In this document: positions 46,597 through 56,389 of the stretch, one piece after another | Layout of the letters: each line of letters starts with the position of its first letter | Numbering within the stretch: position 1 is the first letter of the stretch | Assembly (NCBI GenBank): GCA_951813855.1 | Contig: OX638380.1 | Coordinates: forward strand, 3,116,876-3,180,875 | Direction: 5' to 3' | Length of the DNA: 64,000 bases | DNA from: an uncultured Verrucomicrobiae bacterium | GTDB taxonomy: Bacteria > Verrucomicrobiota > Verrucomicrobiia > Limisphaerales > AAA164-E04 | The notes under the pieces: generated by a model | Told to the model about the DNA's origin: nothing | The model's input: only the letters and a program-made list of their open reading frames with translations | Database searches by the model: none | Made by a program: the position numbers and the translations under genes

Positions 46597-48087
46597 TTAA
46601 TTCCGGACCAGTTCCGGGTAGGCGGCTTTTAGATCCAAAGTGTCGTGGTACTCCTTTTGGAGGCCCACCAAGTCGGCGAACAAATCCTTCAGGCGATCCT
46701 GATGTTTCGGTTGGGCGGCCAGGTCGCGTTTCTCCTGAGGATCGGCGGCGTAGTGATAGAGGCGTTTCACTTTCAGTTCGGGATAGAGGATGAGTTTCCA
46801 GCCCTCCTTGCGGATCGCGCGTTGGGTGTTCTGGTAGGCGCCGTAGACGGCTTCCCGGTCGGAAGTCGAGGTCTGGCGGGAGAGGTGAGGGAGCAGGGAT
46901 TCGAATTCGACGCCTTCGCGTTGCCGGTCGCCGGCCAGTTCCAAGCTGGTGGCCATCAAGTCTTGCAGATAGATCGGGTTTTCGAGTTGGAGTCCGGCCT
47001 TGACCCCCGGACCGGCTACGAGGAACGGCACGCGTAGCGAGTGATCATACATGTTTTGCTTGCCGAGCAATCCGTGGTGGCCGACGGCCAGTCCATGGTC
47101 GGCGGTATAGAAGATCCAGGTGTTCTCCCGCAGGCCTTGGGCTTCCAGTTCTTTCAGGATGCGATCGACCTGCTGATCCAGGTGGCTGATGATGGCGTAG
47201 TATTCCTTGCGGTGAGTCTTGACGGCGAATTTCGTGCGCGGATAAACGGCCAGGGCTTCGTCGCGCAACTGAGGGTGGAGGCCGGACGTGACATGGGGGT
47301 ATTGGGGGAGAAAAGGCCGGGGCAGTTTGATCTCCTTCAAGGGATAACGATCGAGAAAACTCTGAGGGCTCTGGCGAGGGTCGTGCGGAGCGTTGAACGC
47401 CAGATACATGAAGAACGGTTTGGCGTCGGGTTCCTGGGCTTTCTTGCCGGCATCCTTCAAAAAGTTTACCGCGTCGTCGGCTAGCACTTCCGACCAATGT
47501 TTGCCTCCTTGCCAGAAGCCACCGAATTTCGGATCTACCGGATCCCACGTGTCCGGCTGGCCTTTAATCGGGCGGTTGTAGCCGGCGGGCCGTTTGTCCC
47601 GCGGCATGCCGGGGCGAACGTTGACGACTTGGTTGAACAGGTCTTGAGGCCGAACGCCGACGTGCCATTTGCCGGTGAAATAAGTGTCGTAACCCAAGGT
47701 TTGCATCCGGCGGGGCCAAAGCGAATCCAAGAATCGTTGCCGGGCTTCGTCGTCCAGATTCTTCAGGTTGCGCATGTCTCGATTGACAGCATGAGCGTTC
47801 CAGAGGCTTTTCCCGGCTACTAGCATGGTGCGGGAGGCGACGCAGACGGCTCCGGTCCAAGACCCCATGTTGAAGCAATGGGTGAATTGAGCGCCTTGGG
47901 AGGTAAGACGATCCAGGGCGGGAGTCTGAACCATCGGGTCGTCGTGCGGCCCCAAAGTATCGTAGGCCTGATCGTCGGCGAAGATGAACAGGATGTTGGG
48001 TTGGGAATCGGCGTTGGCCGTGGTTCCCGCAGCTAGGGCGAGAGCGAGGCAGATCGCTCCGAGGGCGTGAAAAAGGTTCCCGTGCAT
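46597..48087 (-). CDS. Secreted sulfatase with CxASR-type site
   Basis: 496 residues from the ATG at 48087; a GTG four codons earlier is the alternative. Signal peptide ALGAICLALALAAGTTANA. Metal site FADDQAYDTLG. The modification motif is C82-VASR, with alanine where many sulfatases have proline; both forms are accepted by maturases. TYFTGKWHVG, FFMYLAFNAPHDPRQSP, FYTADHGLAVGHHGLLGKQ and YDHSLRVPF follow. Related to choline-sulfatase/arylsulfatase subfamilies. The stop codon abuts the stop of the convergent sulfatase with no base between. It lies downstream of the kinase on the same strand. Confidence 0.86.
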   Translation of the reverse strand: MHGNLFHALGAICLALALAAGTTANADSQPNILFIFADDQAYDTLGPHDDPMVQTPALDRLTSQGAQFTHCFNMGSWTGAVCVASRTMLVAGKSLWNAHAVNRDMRNLKNLDDEARQRFLDSLWPRRMQTLGYDTYFTGKWHVGVRPQDLFNQVVNVRPGMPRDKRPAGYNRPIKGQPDTWDPVDPKFGGFWQGGKHWSEVLADDAVNFLKDAGKKAQEPDAKPFFMYLAFNAPHDPRQSPQSFLDRYPLKEIKLPRPFLPQYPHVTSGLHPQLRDEALAVYPRTKFAVKTHRKEYYAIISHLDQQVDRILKELEAQGLRENTWIFYTADHGLAVGHHGLLGKQNMYDHSLRVPFLVAGPGVKAGLQLENPIYLQDLMATSLELAGDRQREGVEFESLLPHLSRQTSTSDREAVYGAYQNTQRAIRKEGWKLILYPELKVKRLYHYAADPQEKRDLAAQPKHQDRLKDLFADLVGLQKEYHDTLDLKAAYPELVRN

Positions 48088-48126
48088 GGCGAGGGACACT
48101 ACCGGAGATCGGCGGTGATGGCAGGT

Positions 48127-49356
48127 CTAATTCTCCAAATTCATCAGGGGCATGGTCGAATTGGTTATCGTCGGCGATCGCTGCGGGTTCGGATGAAGCA
48201 GCAATTTCATGAACTGAGCCAGGTTCCGGCGGTAGTCCGAGTCGATTTCCATTTGGGTCAACTGCTTGTGCACCATGGCCAAACCGCCGGTTCGGGATTC
48301 GGCCGACTGGGCGTTGGAGAACCGATGTTGGGGATCGGGATCGAGAAAGCGTTTCAGGATCTGAACCAACTGAGTATTGACCCGGACGTAGGGGGGCAGA
48401 AGTTCCTCCAGCCGGGACGGCAGGGCGAGTTTCATCTTTAACAGGTCCGCTTCAGTGGCGTCGGTATTGTCGGTGAGCCGCTGACCCCGGAGCAATTCCA
48501 GTCCGATGAGGCCGACGGCGTAGATGTCGGATTGAATGGTGGCCGGTTGGCGTTCGTGAGACTCGGGCGACATGTAGAGTGGCGTGCCGACTAGCGGATG
48601 GGTGTGTTCGTCGAGCATGACGGCCCGGCCGAAATCGATCAGTTTGACGTAGCCCAAGGGATCGATCATGGCGTTGCTCGGCTTGATGTCGCAGTGCAGA
48701 TACCGGGCGGTGTTGAGAGTCTCCAACCCGGCGAGCATTTGCCTCATGACGTAAATGGCAACGCCGGGTTGGATGCACAATCGGCCGTTATGGAGATTCA
48801 GGATGGTGTGCACCAATTCCTTGTCGCGCGATATTTGCCAGTCCCGCGTGAGAAAGCATTGATCGCAACGTTGCAGGAATTCGCGGAGATTCATTCCCTT
48901 GATCATCTCCATCTGGATGTAGCCGATGCCGTTGGTTTCTTCGTAGATGTCGCAGTCGGCGAGGTTGGGAGACCGGGCCGAATGGAGCCGGGACACTTGG
49001 GCCGCGATTCGCCCCATGTCGGTCCAGTACTGCTTGACGTTGGTATAGAGGGCGGGATCGAAAATTTTGACGGCGTGCTGCGTGATGCAGCCGCGCGAAC
49101 CTTGGCGTTCGGCCAGAAAAACCACCCCTTGGCGACCTTCGCCAATCTTACGGTGAAAGCGATAGGCTACCGGATAGAAGATGGCGTAAGTGCGAAGGAT
49201 CGACTGAAAGTTGTCGTTCAGTTGCTGCTGTCCGATGCCTAGGATCGGTTCGCGTGAACCGGGGGTATTCGAGCCGATGAGCGCGTCGGGGTCGCACACC
49301 ACCGTTTTGGTTTCGGTTAAGTGAACGGTTTGCTTGTTGATCGATTCTCGTTTCAT
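48127..49356 (-). CDS. Serine/threonine protein kinase, soluble
   Basis: 409 residues from the ATG at 49356. An N-terminal extension of about 65 residues precedes the kinase domain. ATP loop IGEGRQGVVFLAE, lysine in HAVKIFD, catalytic loop YLHCDIKPSNAMI (HCD in place of HRD), metal loop LIDFGRA, and GTPLYMSPESHE with a D-I-YAVGLIGLELLRG helix. About 80 C-terminal residues are not recognisable. No membrane segment, so it is cytoplasmic. It sits between two sulfatase genes of the same strand, which suggests but does not prove a regulatory link. Confidence 0.84.
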   Translation of the reverse strand: MKRESINKQTVHLTETKTVVCDPDALIGSNTPGSREPILGIGQQQLNDNFQSILRTYAIFYPVAYRFHRKIGEGRQGVVFLAERQGSRGCITQHAVKIFDPALYTNVKQYWTDMGRIAAQVSRLHSARSPNLADCDIYEETNGIGYIQMEMIKGMNLREFLQRCDQCFLTRDWQISRDKELVHTILNLHNGRLCIQPGVAIYVMRQMLAGLETLNTARYLHCDIKPSNAMIDPLGYVKLIDFGRAVMLDEHTHPLVGTPLYMSPESHERQPATIQSDIYAVGLIGLELLRGQRLTDNTDATEADLLKMKLALPSRLEELLPPYVRVNTQLVQILKRFLDPDPQHRFSNAQSAESRTGGLAMVHKQLTQMEIDSDYRRNLAQFMKLLLHPNPQRSPTITNSTMPLMNLEN

Positions 49357-49539
49357 GTCTGGGTGTCGCCGGCGTTCGTGGCGCCGGAATCGGGGAGTCG
49401 TCGGCGAACCGAATTGTCGGGTCCGGTGAGGCGGCCGGATAAGCCGGGTTCGACTTACCTGGCCGTCAATCCGCAAGAGATTCGGATTAAAGGGTATTGG
49501 TTAGCGTTTGATCAAGGATCGGCGGGAGGCCGGGAACGA

Positions 49540-51015
49540 TCATCGAGAAGGGGCGCCGGCTCGGTAGCGATCCAAGATGGCTAAGAGTCGTTCGGCTTGG
49601 TCGGGACGCTCGGCGATTAGATTCGTGGTTTGCCGAGGGTCGGTTCGCAGATTGAATAGCTCGGTTTGCTGATCGTGCGGTTTGACTCCGAGGGTTTTCA
49701 GAACGGAATCGGGTTCGCGATTGTTCGCTCCGGAGGGAGCGTCGATATAAACCCAATCGCCTTGACGAATGGCGAATGTGCCTCGTGCGCTGTGATGAAC
49801 CGTCGCTTCTCGAATGGGAGTGGTCAGTTTTTCGGATCGTAAGGCGGGGAGCAGATTATAGGAATCTTCGGCGGCGTTCGCGGGAAGCGGGTAATCGATG
49901 ATGGCGGCGACGGTGGCCATGATATCGGTCAGGCAAACGATTTCGTCGGATTCCGAACCAAGCCGGATCTGACCGGGCCAGCGGGCAATGAACGGCACTC
50001 GGTGACCGCCTTCGTAAAGGTCGCGTTTGCAACCTCGCAGGCCGCCGCTGCTCCAGTGATCGTAGGTAGCGATATGACCGTAAGCGTTATTCTCGGCGCC
50101 GTTGTCGGCCGTGAAGACGACCAGTGTGTTTTGGTCGACTCCCGAGGCTTTCAACTGATCCAAGATGCTGCCCACCGCGGCGTCCAGTTCGCAGACGAAA
50201 TCGCCGAAAACTCCGCAGTCGCTTTTTCCTTGAAATTCCTGATTGGGATTGATGGGACGGTGCGGGCAGATCGGGGCGAAATAGGCGAAGAAGGGTTTTT
50301 TCGCCGCGGCGCTACGAGCGATGAACGCTTTTGTTTTGGCCACCCAGTTGGGGATCATCTGTTCGAAGGTGAATCCCGGTTGTTGAAATCCCTTGTTGTT
50401 GTTCGGACCGACGATATGGGACGGAATGTGAGTGAAGTCGAACGGTTCGGTGGGTTCAGCCGAGACCATTCGGTTTTCCATAAAAGCCCAAGCCGGTTGG
50501 GCCAAGGCGAACGAGTAGGTGAATCCGGCGTCCAGCGGACAGTAGGGAGCCGGCCGAGTCCAATCGATGTTGGGCGGGGTGATTTTGCCGTCGGGATCCT
50601 TCAGGTGCCAACGGCGGCCCAGATGCCACTTGCCGAAATGACCGGTGACGTAACCTCGGGATGCCAACATGGCCGGCAGGGTCAATCGATCCGGTTCGAT
50701 TAATGGAGCCGACGCTCCGTTCAGCACGCCTCGCTTGAGATGAGTGCGCCAGCAATATCTTCCGGTCAATAATCCGTACCGGGTAGGCGTGCAGACGCCC
50801 GAGGGAGAATGGGCGTCGGTGAAGTTCATGCCTTCGTCGGCCAAGCGATCCAGCACCGGCGTCGGTATCTTGGAGTCGGGATTGTTGCCGGACAGATCAC
50901 CGTAGCCGAGATCGTCGGCCAAGATGACAACGATGTTGGGCGGTTGCTCCGCAGCTAAGGTCGCGAAGGGAAGAATCGCGCAAAGCAGCAATAACCTCAG
51001 GATAATCGATTTCAT
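49540..51015 (-). CDS. Secreted arylsulfatase
   Basis: 491 residues from the ATG at 51015. Signal peptide LRLLLLCAILPFATLAA. Metal site ILADDLGYGDLSG. Formylglycine site C75-TPTR followed by GLLTGRY. FGKWHLGRRW, FFAYFAPICPHRP, VFTADNGAENN, GCKRDLYEGGHRVPF and the C-terminal ELFNLRTDPRQTTNL fit arylsulfatase A-like enzymes. Cluster with the kinase and the two sulfatases at 45-48 kb points to degradation of a sulfated polysaccharide, but no glycoside hydrolase or SusD/TonB gene is in the window. Confidence 0.88.
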   Translation of the reverse strand: MKSIILRLLLLCAILPFATLAAEQPPNIVVILADDLGYGDLSGNNPDSKIPTPVLDRLADEGMNFTDAHSPSGVCTPTRYGLLTGRYCWRTHLKRGVLNGASAPLIEPDRLTLPAMLASRGYVTGHFGKWHLGRRWHLKDPDGKITPPNIDWTRPAPYCPLDAGFTYSFALAQPAWAFMENRMVSAEPTEPFDFTHIPSHIVGPNNNKGFQQPGFTFEQMIPNWVAKTKAFIARSAAAKKPFFAYFAPICPHRPINPNQEFQGKSDCGVFGDFVCELDAAVGSILDQLKASGVDQNTLVVFTADNGAENNAYGHIATYDHWSSGGLRGCKRDLYEGGHRVPFIARWPGQIRLGSESDEIVCLTDIMATVAAIIDYPLPANAAEDSYNLLPALRSEKLTTPIREATVHHSARGTFAIRQGDWVYIDAPSGANNREPDSVLKTLGVKPHDQQTELFNLRTDPRQTTNLIAERPDQAERLLAILDRYRAGAPSR

Positions 51016-51377
51016 GATTGACGGTGCGGACCGAGAATAACCCATAACGGGTAAGGCGATCAAATTCGGAACGGAATGGCGATTGGTGGGTCTCCGTTAG
51101 GACCAAACCGGGACTGAGCCCAAGGCGGCGGTGCGTGACGATTCCCTGATCGTCGCGTACCGGATATACGTTCCTTTCGAGTAATTTGGCGGCGAGAGGG
51201 GTTGATTGTCGATGTTTTTTCGGGAAGGCTCTCGCTGGTGGGGCAATCGGAGCTGACGGGCGGCGGCGTGGCGGTTGGATCGGCGATCCCATGCGGCGAG
51301 CCGTCGGACGTCGCTTCGCTCGTTTCTCGATGTCAGTTTCTAATTATCGGTTAACTTCCAACGTTTTCGGCGAGGCA
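51016..51377. other. Divergent intergenic region
   Basis: About 360 bp between the arylsulfatase and the repeat protein genes. Contains in-frame upstream ATG codons for the latter but no recognisable separate gene. Confidence 0.4.
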
Positions 51378-53897
51378 ATGTCGAATACGACGCGTATGAA
51401 AGAACTCTATTGCTGGTTAGGCGCCTTGGCGCTGGCGGTTTCGGCGGCGGCTAATCCACAGGAGGTCAAGGACGGAGAGAACCAGACCGAATCTACCAAG
51501 GTCGTAGTACTCGATGCCGTCGACCTCGATTCGGAAGGAACCGCGTCCTTGACCCTGAAGACCGTCAAGGACGTAGAGGGGACGATCACCCTCGAACATT
51601 CCGGCGGCAAGATAACGTTAGTGAAATCCGGAACCGAGGCGCTCAAGAGCGGTACCCCGGTGGTTTCGACGGCGGACGGACGGATTACGGTCGTTACCGC
51701 CGAACCTTCTGAAGGGGACACAACGTTGCCTAAAATCGAACACAGGGTGTTCAAGAGCAAAATGCCGACGGCGACTACGGAAAACCAAAAGATGACTATT
51801 TTGGAATTTTCGAAAGATACACCCATTGAGGAAGTAAAGGCCCAATTAGAAAAAGTTCTGGAAAAGAGGCATGCGGTATCTTTGCAGATCGTGCCGGAGG
51901 AAAAGGATTCGAACGAGGTTTCGGAAAAGAACGCTTCGGATGTTCATAAGCAAACTGGGAAGAAATCCGATTCCGCCGAACAGCGGGAGCGGGACAAGCC
52001 AACCATCAGTTTCGACGTTCAGATGGACCGAAAGCAAACCGAGAAGAAATCCGATTCCACCGAAGGATGGGAGCGGGACAAGCCAACAATTGGCTTCGAC
52101 ATACAGGTGGACCGAAAGCCAATCGAGAAGAAATCTGATTCCGCCGAAGGACGGGAGCGGGACAAGCCAACCATCGGCTTCGGCGTTCAGATGGACCGAA
52201 AGCCAACCGAGAAGAAATCCGATTCCACCGAAGGATGGGAGCGGGACAAGCCAACCATCAGTTTTGACGTTCAGATGGATCGAAAGCCAACCGAGAAGAA
52301 ATCCGATTCCACCGAACAGCGGGAGCGGGACAAGCCAACCATCAGTTTCGGCGTTCAGGTGGACCGTAAGCCAACCGAGAAGAAATCCGAATCTGCAGAA
52401 CAACGGGAGCGGGATAAGCCAAAATCCGAATCTAAAGTTTCGGAAGAAAAGCGTCGGGACCGATCCTCAGCCAAGAGAACTTCGGAAACCCGGAAGCAGG
52501 AGCGAAAAGTGGTGTCTCCAGCAAAGGAGCGGCGGGAAATGATGATGCGTCGAAGGCAAGCCGGAATGATGGAAGGCGGCCGACGCGAAATGATGGAACA
52601 TCGGGAGCGGAACGCATCGGAAAGTCGCGACCGTATGCAACGAGCGAGAGGTTCTGAAGAACGGCGAGAGGCAATGATGCGTCGAAGGCAAGCCGGTGAG
52701 TTGGGAAGATCGCTGCGCGAAGTCATGGAAACTCGGGAAAGAGTCGCTCGGGCAATTCGCCAGCGCGTTGGCGAAGGGGGCGGTTCGGGAGAATTCGGCA
52801 GATCGATGATGCGTCGAATTCGGGCCGCCATCCCGGAGGATAAGCGGCGCAAGCTGATGGAATTGCGAGAGCGGATCGGTCCGGAAATTCGCGTGCAGAT
52901 CGGCAAAGCCATCGCTTCGGGAGAATTCGAGGAAGCGATGATGCGTCGCATTGAGGCCGCCATCCCGGAAGAAGAACGGCATGAACTTTGGGAGCTGCGA
53001 GCGAAAATCGCTCCGAAAATCATCGAGCAAATTGGGGACGTTATCGGTTCAAATGAACATCGGGATGTGATCAGGCGTCATGTTCAATCCCATATCCCGG
53101 AAGAAAAACGGCAGGAACTGTTGGAGAAAGGGCGGGTGATTCTTAGCGAAGCTAGGGAGATTGGTTCGTCGGTCAACCCAGGGACTATACATATTGATAT
53201 TCAAGAAAGGCACGTGGATGGAAAGGATCACGACCACGATCGAGACGGTCATGAGGTTCGTCGTTTGATCGAGCAGGAAAAGCGGGAGGATTCGCAGCGT
53301 AGGCAGGAAGCCATGCAGCACATGAGAGAGATGATCGTTAGATCAGAGAAGGCCCAAGAACATCACGATCACGAGAGAGGACACCATCCCGGGGACCACC
53401 ATGACCATGACGGTTGGAGGCATCACGATGACCATGACGGAGAGCATCATCATGACGATGACGGAGAGCATCATCATGACGATGATGGGGAGCATCACCA
53501 TGATTGTGATTATTGTGAGAAACACGCTCACGACAAAGAATCTCGAGAAGCGCAGGAGATGGTTGAAAAGTTAAAGGAGAAGTCAAGAGACTTCCATCAT
53601 GATCACGAGGCTAAAATGGCAGGATGGAAAGAAAAACATTTCGAGCAATGGAAAGATCTAAAAGGGAATATGGCTGAGGAGGCCAAGGAACTGGAGATCT
53701 GGGAGCTCAAATTGAAATTGAGAGAGGCGGAGTTGAATTTCAAAGCTAAACAATTGAAATTGGAAGCTCGTGAAATTGAGTTGAAGCATAAGTTCCATGA
53801 AGTTGAGCAGAAAGCGAAGATGCTGAAGGCCAAGGAACACGAGTTGGAGTTGAAGTGGAAAAAGATCAATAGCGCTGCGGCCAAGTTGAGGAAATAA
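51378..53897 (+). CDS. Unusual secreted repeat protein with His-rich metal-binding region and coiled coil
   Basis: 839 residues from the ATG at 51378, supported by GAGG a few bases upstream; ATGs at 51330 and 51396 are alternatives. Signal peptide WLGALALAVSAAANP. Residues about 25-185: acidic, beta-like. About 190-350: 28-residue repeats (TEKKSDSTEGWER, DKPTISFDVQMDRKP), five to six copies. About 374-594: basic, Met/Arg-rich helical repeats of about 44 residues (MMRRIRAAIPEDKRRKL). About 670-720: His/Asp-rich EHHHDDDG repeats and CDYCEKH, a likely divalent-metal site. About 730-839: charged coiled coil. I know no family with this layout. A periplasmic metal buffer or structural protein is a guess. 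Confidence 0.75.
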   Translation: MSNTTRMKELYCWLGALALAVSAAANPQEVKDGENQTESTKVVVLDAVDLDSEGTASLTLKTVKDVEGTITLEHSGGKITLVKSGTEALKSGTPVVSTADGRITVVTAEPSEGDTTLPKIEHRVFKSKMPTATTENQKMTILEFSKDTPIEEVKAQLEKVLEKRHAVSLQIVPEEKDSNEVSEKNASDVHKQTGKKSDSAEQRERDKPTISFDVQMDRKQTEKKSDSTEGWERDKPTIGFDIQVDRKPIEKKSDSAEGRERDKPTIGFGVQMDRKPTEKKSDSTEGWERDKPTISFDVQMDRKPTEKKSDSTEQRERDKPTISFGVQVDRKPTEKKSESAEQRERDKPKSESKVSEEKRRDRSSAKRTSETRKQERKVVSPAKERREMMMRRRQAGMMEGGRREMMEHRERNASESRDRMQRARGSEERREAMMRRRQAGELGRSLREVMETRERVARAIRQRVGEGGGSGEFGRSMMRRIRAAIPEDKRRKLMELRERIGPEIRVQIGKAIASGEFEEAMMRRIEAAIPEEERHELWELRAKIAPKIIEQIGDVIGSNEHRDVIRRHVQSHIPEEKRQELLEKGRVILSEAREIGSSVNPGTIHIDIQERHVDGKDHDHDRDGHEVRRLIEQEKREDSQRRQEAMQHMREMIVRSEKAQEHHDHERGHHPGDHHDHDGWRHHDDHDGEHHHDDDGEHHHDDDGEHHHDCDYCEKHAHDKESREAQEMVEKLKEKSRDFHHDHEAKMAGWKEKHFEQWKDLKGNMAEEAKELEIWELKLKLREAELNFKAKQLKLEAREIELKHKFHEVEQKAKMLKAKEHELELKWKKINSAAAKLRK
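51952..52430 (+). repeat. 84-bp tandem repeats within the secreted repeat protein gene
   Basis: Five full units and a partial one, each coding for 28 residues around KKSDSxExxERDKPTI. Units are similar in DNA as well as protein, so they expanded recently and may vary in number. Confidence 0.8.
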
Positions 53898-53954
53898 AAC
53901 GAGAAGCCGTAGCGTTATTCACCGTTTGGATGACGCTCAGTTAGTGTGGTCAAG

Positions 53955-53996
53955 GCCTTCCGGTCGGGTTGTCGAACCCGCCGGAAGGTCTTAGTT
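53955..53996 (+). terminator. Rho-independent terminator after the secreted repeat protein
   Basis: GGCCTTCCGG-T-CGGGTT pairs with AACCCG-CCGGAAGG around the loop GTCG, then TCTTAGTTTTTG. A long, GC-rich stem 58 bp after the stop. Confidence 0.85.
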
Positions 53997-54460
53997 TTTG
54001 GGATGGCGACCGATCGGGAAATCGTTGAGAGCAGGCACTCTTTTGAAGGGACGTGACGGTTAGGGAAGGTGCGGACAACTAGGGGTTTTCTCGATTTCGA
54101 AGAGGGAAGAAGTTGGCGGGATTCTCTGTTTCAGGATTCTTCGTCTTTGAGGCGGTTTGTTTCGTCGTCAGTGGTCTATATTTCGATTCTTCGGAAATCG
54201 TCTCAGAGGTCAGGTTGCCCGGTATTCCGGAGGCGTCTCTGGTGTTTCGTTTCGAATCTCTGGAGGATGTTCCAACTCGCACCTAGTCGATGGGTCAGTA
54301 AGTTGAAGGTGTAATCTGGTACCCACGGTCTTGACGACCGGGGCGGCTCGAATTTGAGACCTGTTAGCCGACAGGATATTACCGGGATTCGGTTAGCGGT
54401 TTTTCTTTCGGCTTTGAAAAAAAAGTGCGTGCTTGCCAAATGGCTATCGAATAGATCCCG
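53997..54460. other. Intergenic region without recognisable gene
   Basis: About 460 bp between the terminator and the convergent AbiEii gene. A run of A residues near 54418 could be the T-tail of a weak terminator for the minus-strand genes. Nothing else is seen. Confidence 0.4.
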
Positions 54461-55483
54461 TCAGGCAAGTAAACTGTTGGCCCGAGATTCGATGGCTGCA
54501 TAGCGTTCCATTAGTGAACTGAACGGTTCTTTTTCGTCGAGCAGTATGCCGCTCGCCTGCATATTCGCGTAATCTTCTGCGAGCACCTCGTATGCGGCGT
54601 CTGAAGGGACGAGTTGCAAATCGCCGGTCACCGCAGCGTGATAATCAATTCTTTCACCATTGACGTCGTTTTCTGCGAAGAACATCGCTTTGTGGCGAGC
54701 CACAGATTTTGCAATTTCTGGGTCGGCGAGCGCACATGCCGCGATACCGGAATCATCGAGGCGCACGAGATCATGCCAATGTCTCGATAGGCGTTCACCT
54801 CGTCGCCGCTGCTGTCGGCAGTAGACATGGATAGCGGTCGCCTTTTCCCAAAAAGTGCGTTCGGCAAGTAAAACCTTGGGACGAGCTTCAGGAAAAATCA
54901 AATTCGGTATGAGTGCCGCTGAATCGCAACTGACCGTATGAGTGGCGTGCGGTTCGCCTGTTGATCGTGCCCCAAATTCGGTTATGATTTCGGGATTTGT
55001 CAGTTGGGGTTGCTCGAATAGTGATTCGTAATGGATGTACAAACGGTCTCCTTGGGCACGAACATCGGCTTCGAAACCATTAATAGCGAGTTTTTCACTG
55101 ACGAACTGGCAAGCCTGATCGTTGACCCATTCGGTAAGACGAGTGCGGATTGCTCGAGTCCATCGTTTTTGTTGACTATGTGTAGGCGGTATCGCTTCCT
55201 CACCAGCTCCTGAAACTAGATCAGGAGCAAATGCGCGAATATCGTAGGTTATGTCGATATCTTCCGAAAAGCGGCGGATTACCTTCCATACTTTTGACAA
55301 CGAGGTGCCGCCCTTAAAAATTAAGTTATTCCCGAATGGTGCGCTGAACAGTACGTCGAGCGTTGCAACTATCCAGATGTCCTTTTCAAGCAGAAAGAGG
55401 TACTGGCCTCCCTTTTTCTGAGCCGTTTCTAACGCTTGACGTCGGTCATTGGTTGACTGTTGCTGGTAAAGTTCGCCGGGCAT
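54461..55483 (-). CDS. AbiEii-family nucleotidyltransferase toxin
   Basis: 340 residues. The nucleotidyltransferase signature is NNLIFKGGTSLSKVW followed by RRFSEDIDITYD, the GS...DxD pattern of AbiEii/COG2253 toxins. Later motifs include EARPKVLLAERTFWEKATAIH and SRHWHDLVRL, also typical. Such toxins transfer nucleotides to tRNA and are held by AbiEi. The start overlaps the end of the AbiEi-like gene by 38 bp, so it is the second gene of a type IV toxin-antitoxin operon, a known phage-abortive arrangement. Confidence 0.85.
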   Translation of the reverse strand: MPGELYQQQSTNDRRQALETAQKKGGQYLFLLEKDIWIVATLDVLFSAPFGNNLIFKGGTSLSKVWKVIRRFSEDIDITYDIRAFAPDLVSGAGEEAIPPTHSQQKRWTRAIRTRLTEWVNDQACQFVSEKLAINGFEADVRAQGDRLYIHYESLFEQPQLTNPEIITEFGARSTGEPHATHTVSCDSAALIPNLIFPEARPKVLLAERTFWEKATAIHVYCRQQRRRGERLSRHWHDLVRLDDSGIAACALADPEIAKSVARHKAMFFAENDVNGERIDYHAAVTGDLQLVPSDAAYEVLAEDYANMQASGILLDEKEPFSSLMERYAAIESRANSLLA

Positions 55484-56087
55484 GTGAGATTATCGTGTTG
55501 ATGGCATTAGCCAAGGAGTTGGGCAAGACCGATTGCGCGGATATTAGGTCGTCCAGATCATTTTCGGTAAGGGTCGGCAAAAGTGTTTCTAAGTGATCGC
55601 ACACCTCTTCAGGGCCTAACCAATCCAAGGCGCGGATTATCGCACCGGCTCTGCTGTGAGGAGCCACCAGTTTCCAACTCGAAGTATGGCGCAGTTCGAC
55701 AGTCAATTTACCGAATCTCAGCCGACGGTCAGGACCTGATGTTAGGTAGACTAATCGTACCGGGTTCTGGGTTGTCAGTCTGAGATTGTTTGCAGCTGCT
55801 CCGCCGCATAACACTATTGTCTCGTCCCAAAGTTCCGAAAGAGCTTTGATTCCTTTGACGATAGATGGTAAACGCTGCCCATAACGAGTTTCGATCGGGC
55901 GCATATAGACATCACGCCAAATTCGAATTAATTCGTCTGAACGAGCAAGGTGCGATAACGCTTTGGCAACCGTATTACGATCGCCCAAATGGAGGAGAGT
56001 GTCGGGGGATAACGGTGCGGATTCCGGTAGGTTATCGGCGTGTTCTATGATGCGCCGGTGAAGGCTTTGTTCTGCAATCCGTGCCAT
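55446..56087 (-). CDS. AbiEi-like antitoxin (DUF6088)
   Basis: 213 residues from the ATG at 56087; an ATG at 56150 would add 21 residues. N-terminal winged helix (FxxLGDRNTVAKALSHLARSDELIRIWRDVYMRP) is typical of AbiEi. The C-terminal domain has VLCGGAAANNLRLTTQNP and VYLTSGPDRRLRFGKLTVELRHT, as in DUF6088. It should repress the operon and counter the toxin. Overlap of 38 bp with the toxin gene ensures coupling. Confidence 0.82.
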   Translation of the reverse strand: MARIAEQSLHRRIIEHADNLPESAPLSPDTLLHLGDRNTVAKALSHLARSDELIRIWRDVYMRPIETRYGQRLPSIVKGIKALSELWDETIVLCGGAAANNLRLTTQNPVRLVYLTSGPDRRLRFGKLTVELRHTSSWKLVAPHSRAGAIIRALDWLGPEEVCDHLETLLPTLTENDLDDLISAQSVLPNSLANAINTIISHARRTLPATVNQ

Positions 56088-56389
56088 ATACTTTGGGATA
56101 CGATACGTCGATTTACCCAACTTGCAATACGAAAAAGACGAAAATCGCAATTATTCACTAAAGGGGTTGTTTTTTGGAGGGAGGGAACTTTCTACCATTT
56201 TCAAGGGGTTATTCAGCCCGATTTTCAGATTTTCGGGTAGAGCTAACATCAGGCGATTGCTATCGCGGATTGGCTGACATGCTACAATTGGCGAAGGCCC
56301 TTTCAATCGAACGCCGTTGGCTTGGGTTATTGCCGGTGCCCATCGTGAGCCGAGGTTGATTCGATGATGAACCGGAATCGGTTGGCAAT

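Noticed and set aside
51952..52430. Phase variation of the 84-bp repeats
   Set aside because: 84 is a multiple of three, so changes in number would alter length but not frame.
54300..54460. Possible tRNA or attachment site near the AbiE operon
   Set aside because: No cloverleaf could be folded and no matching direct repeat was found on the other side.
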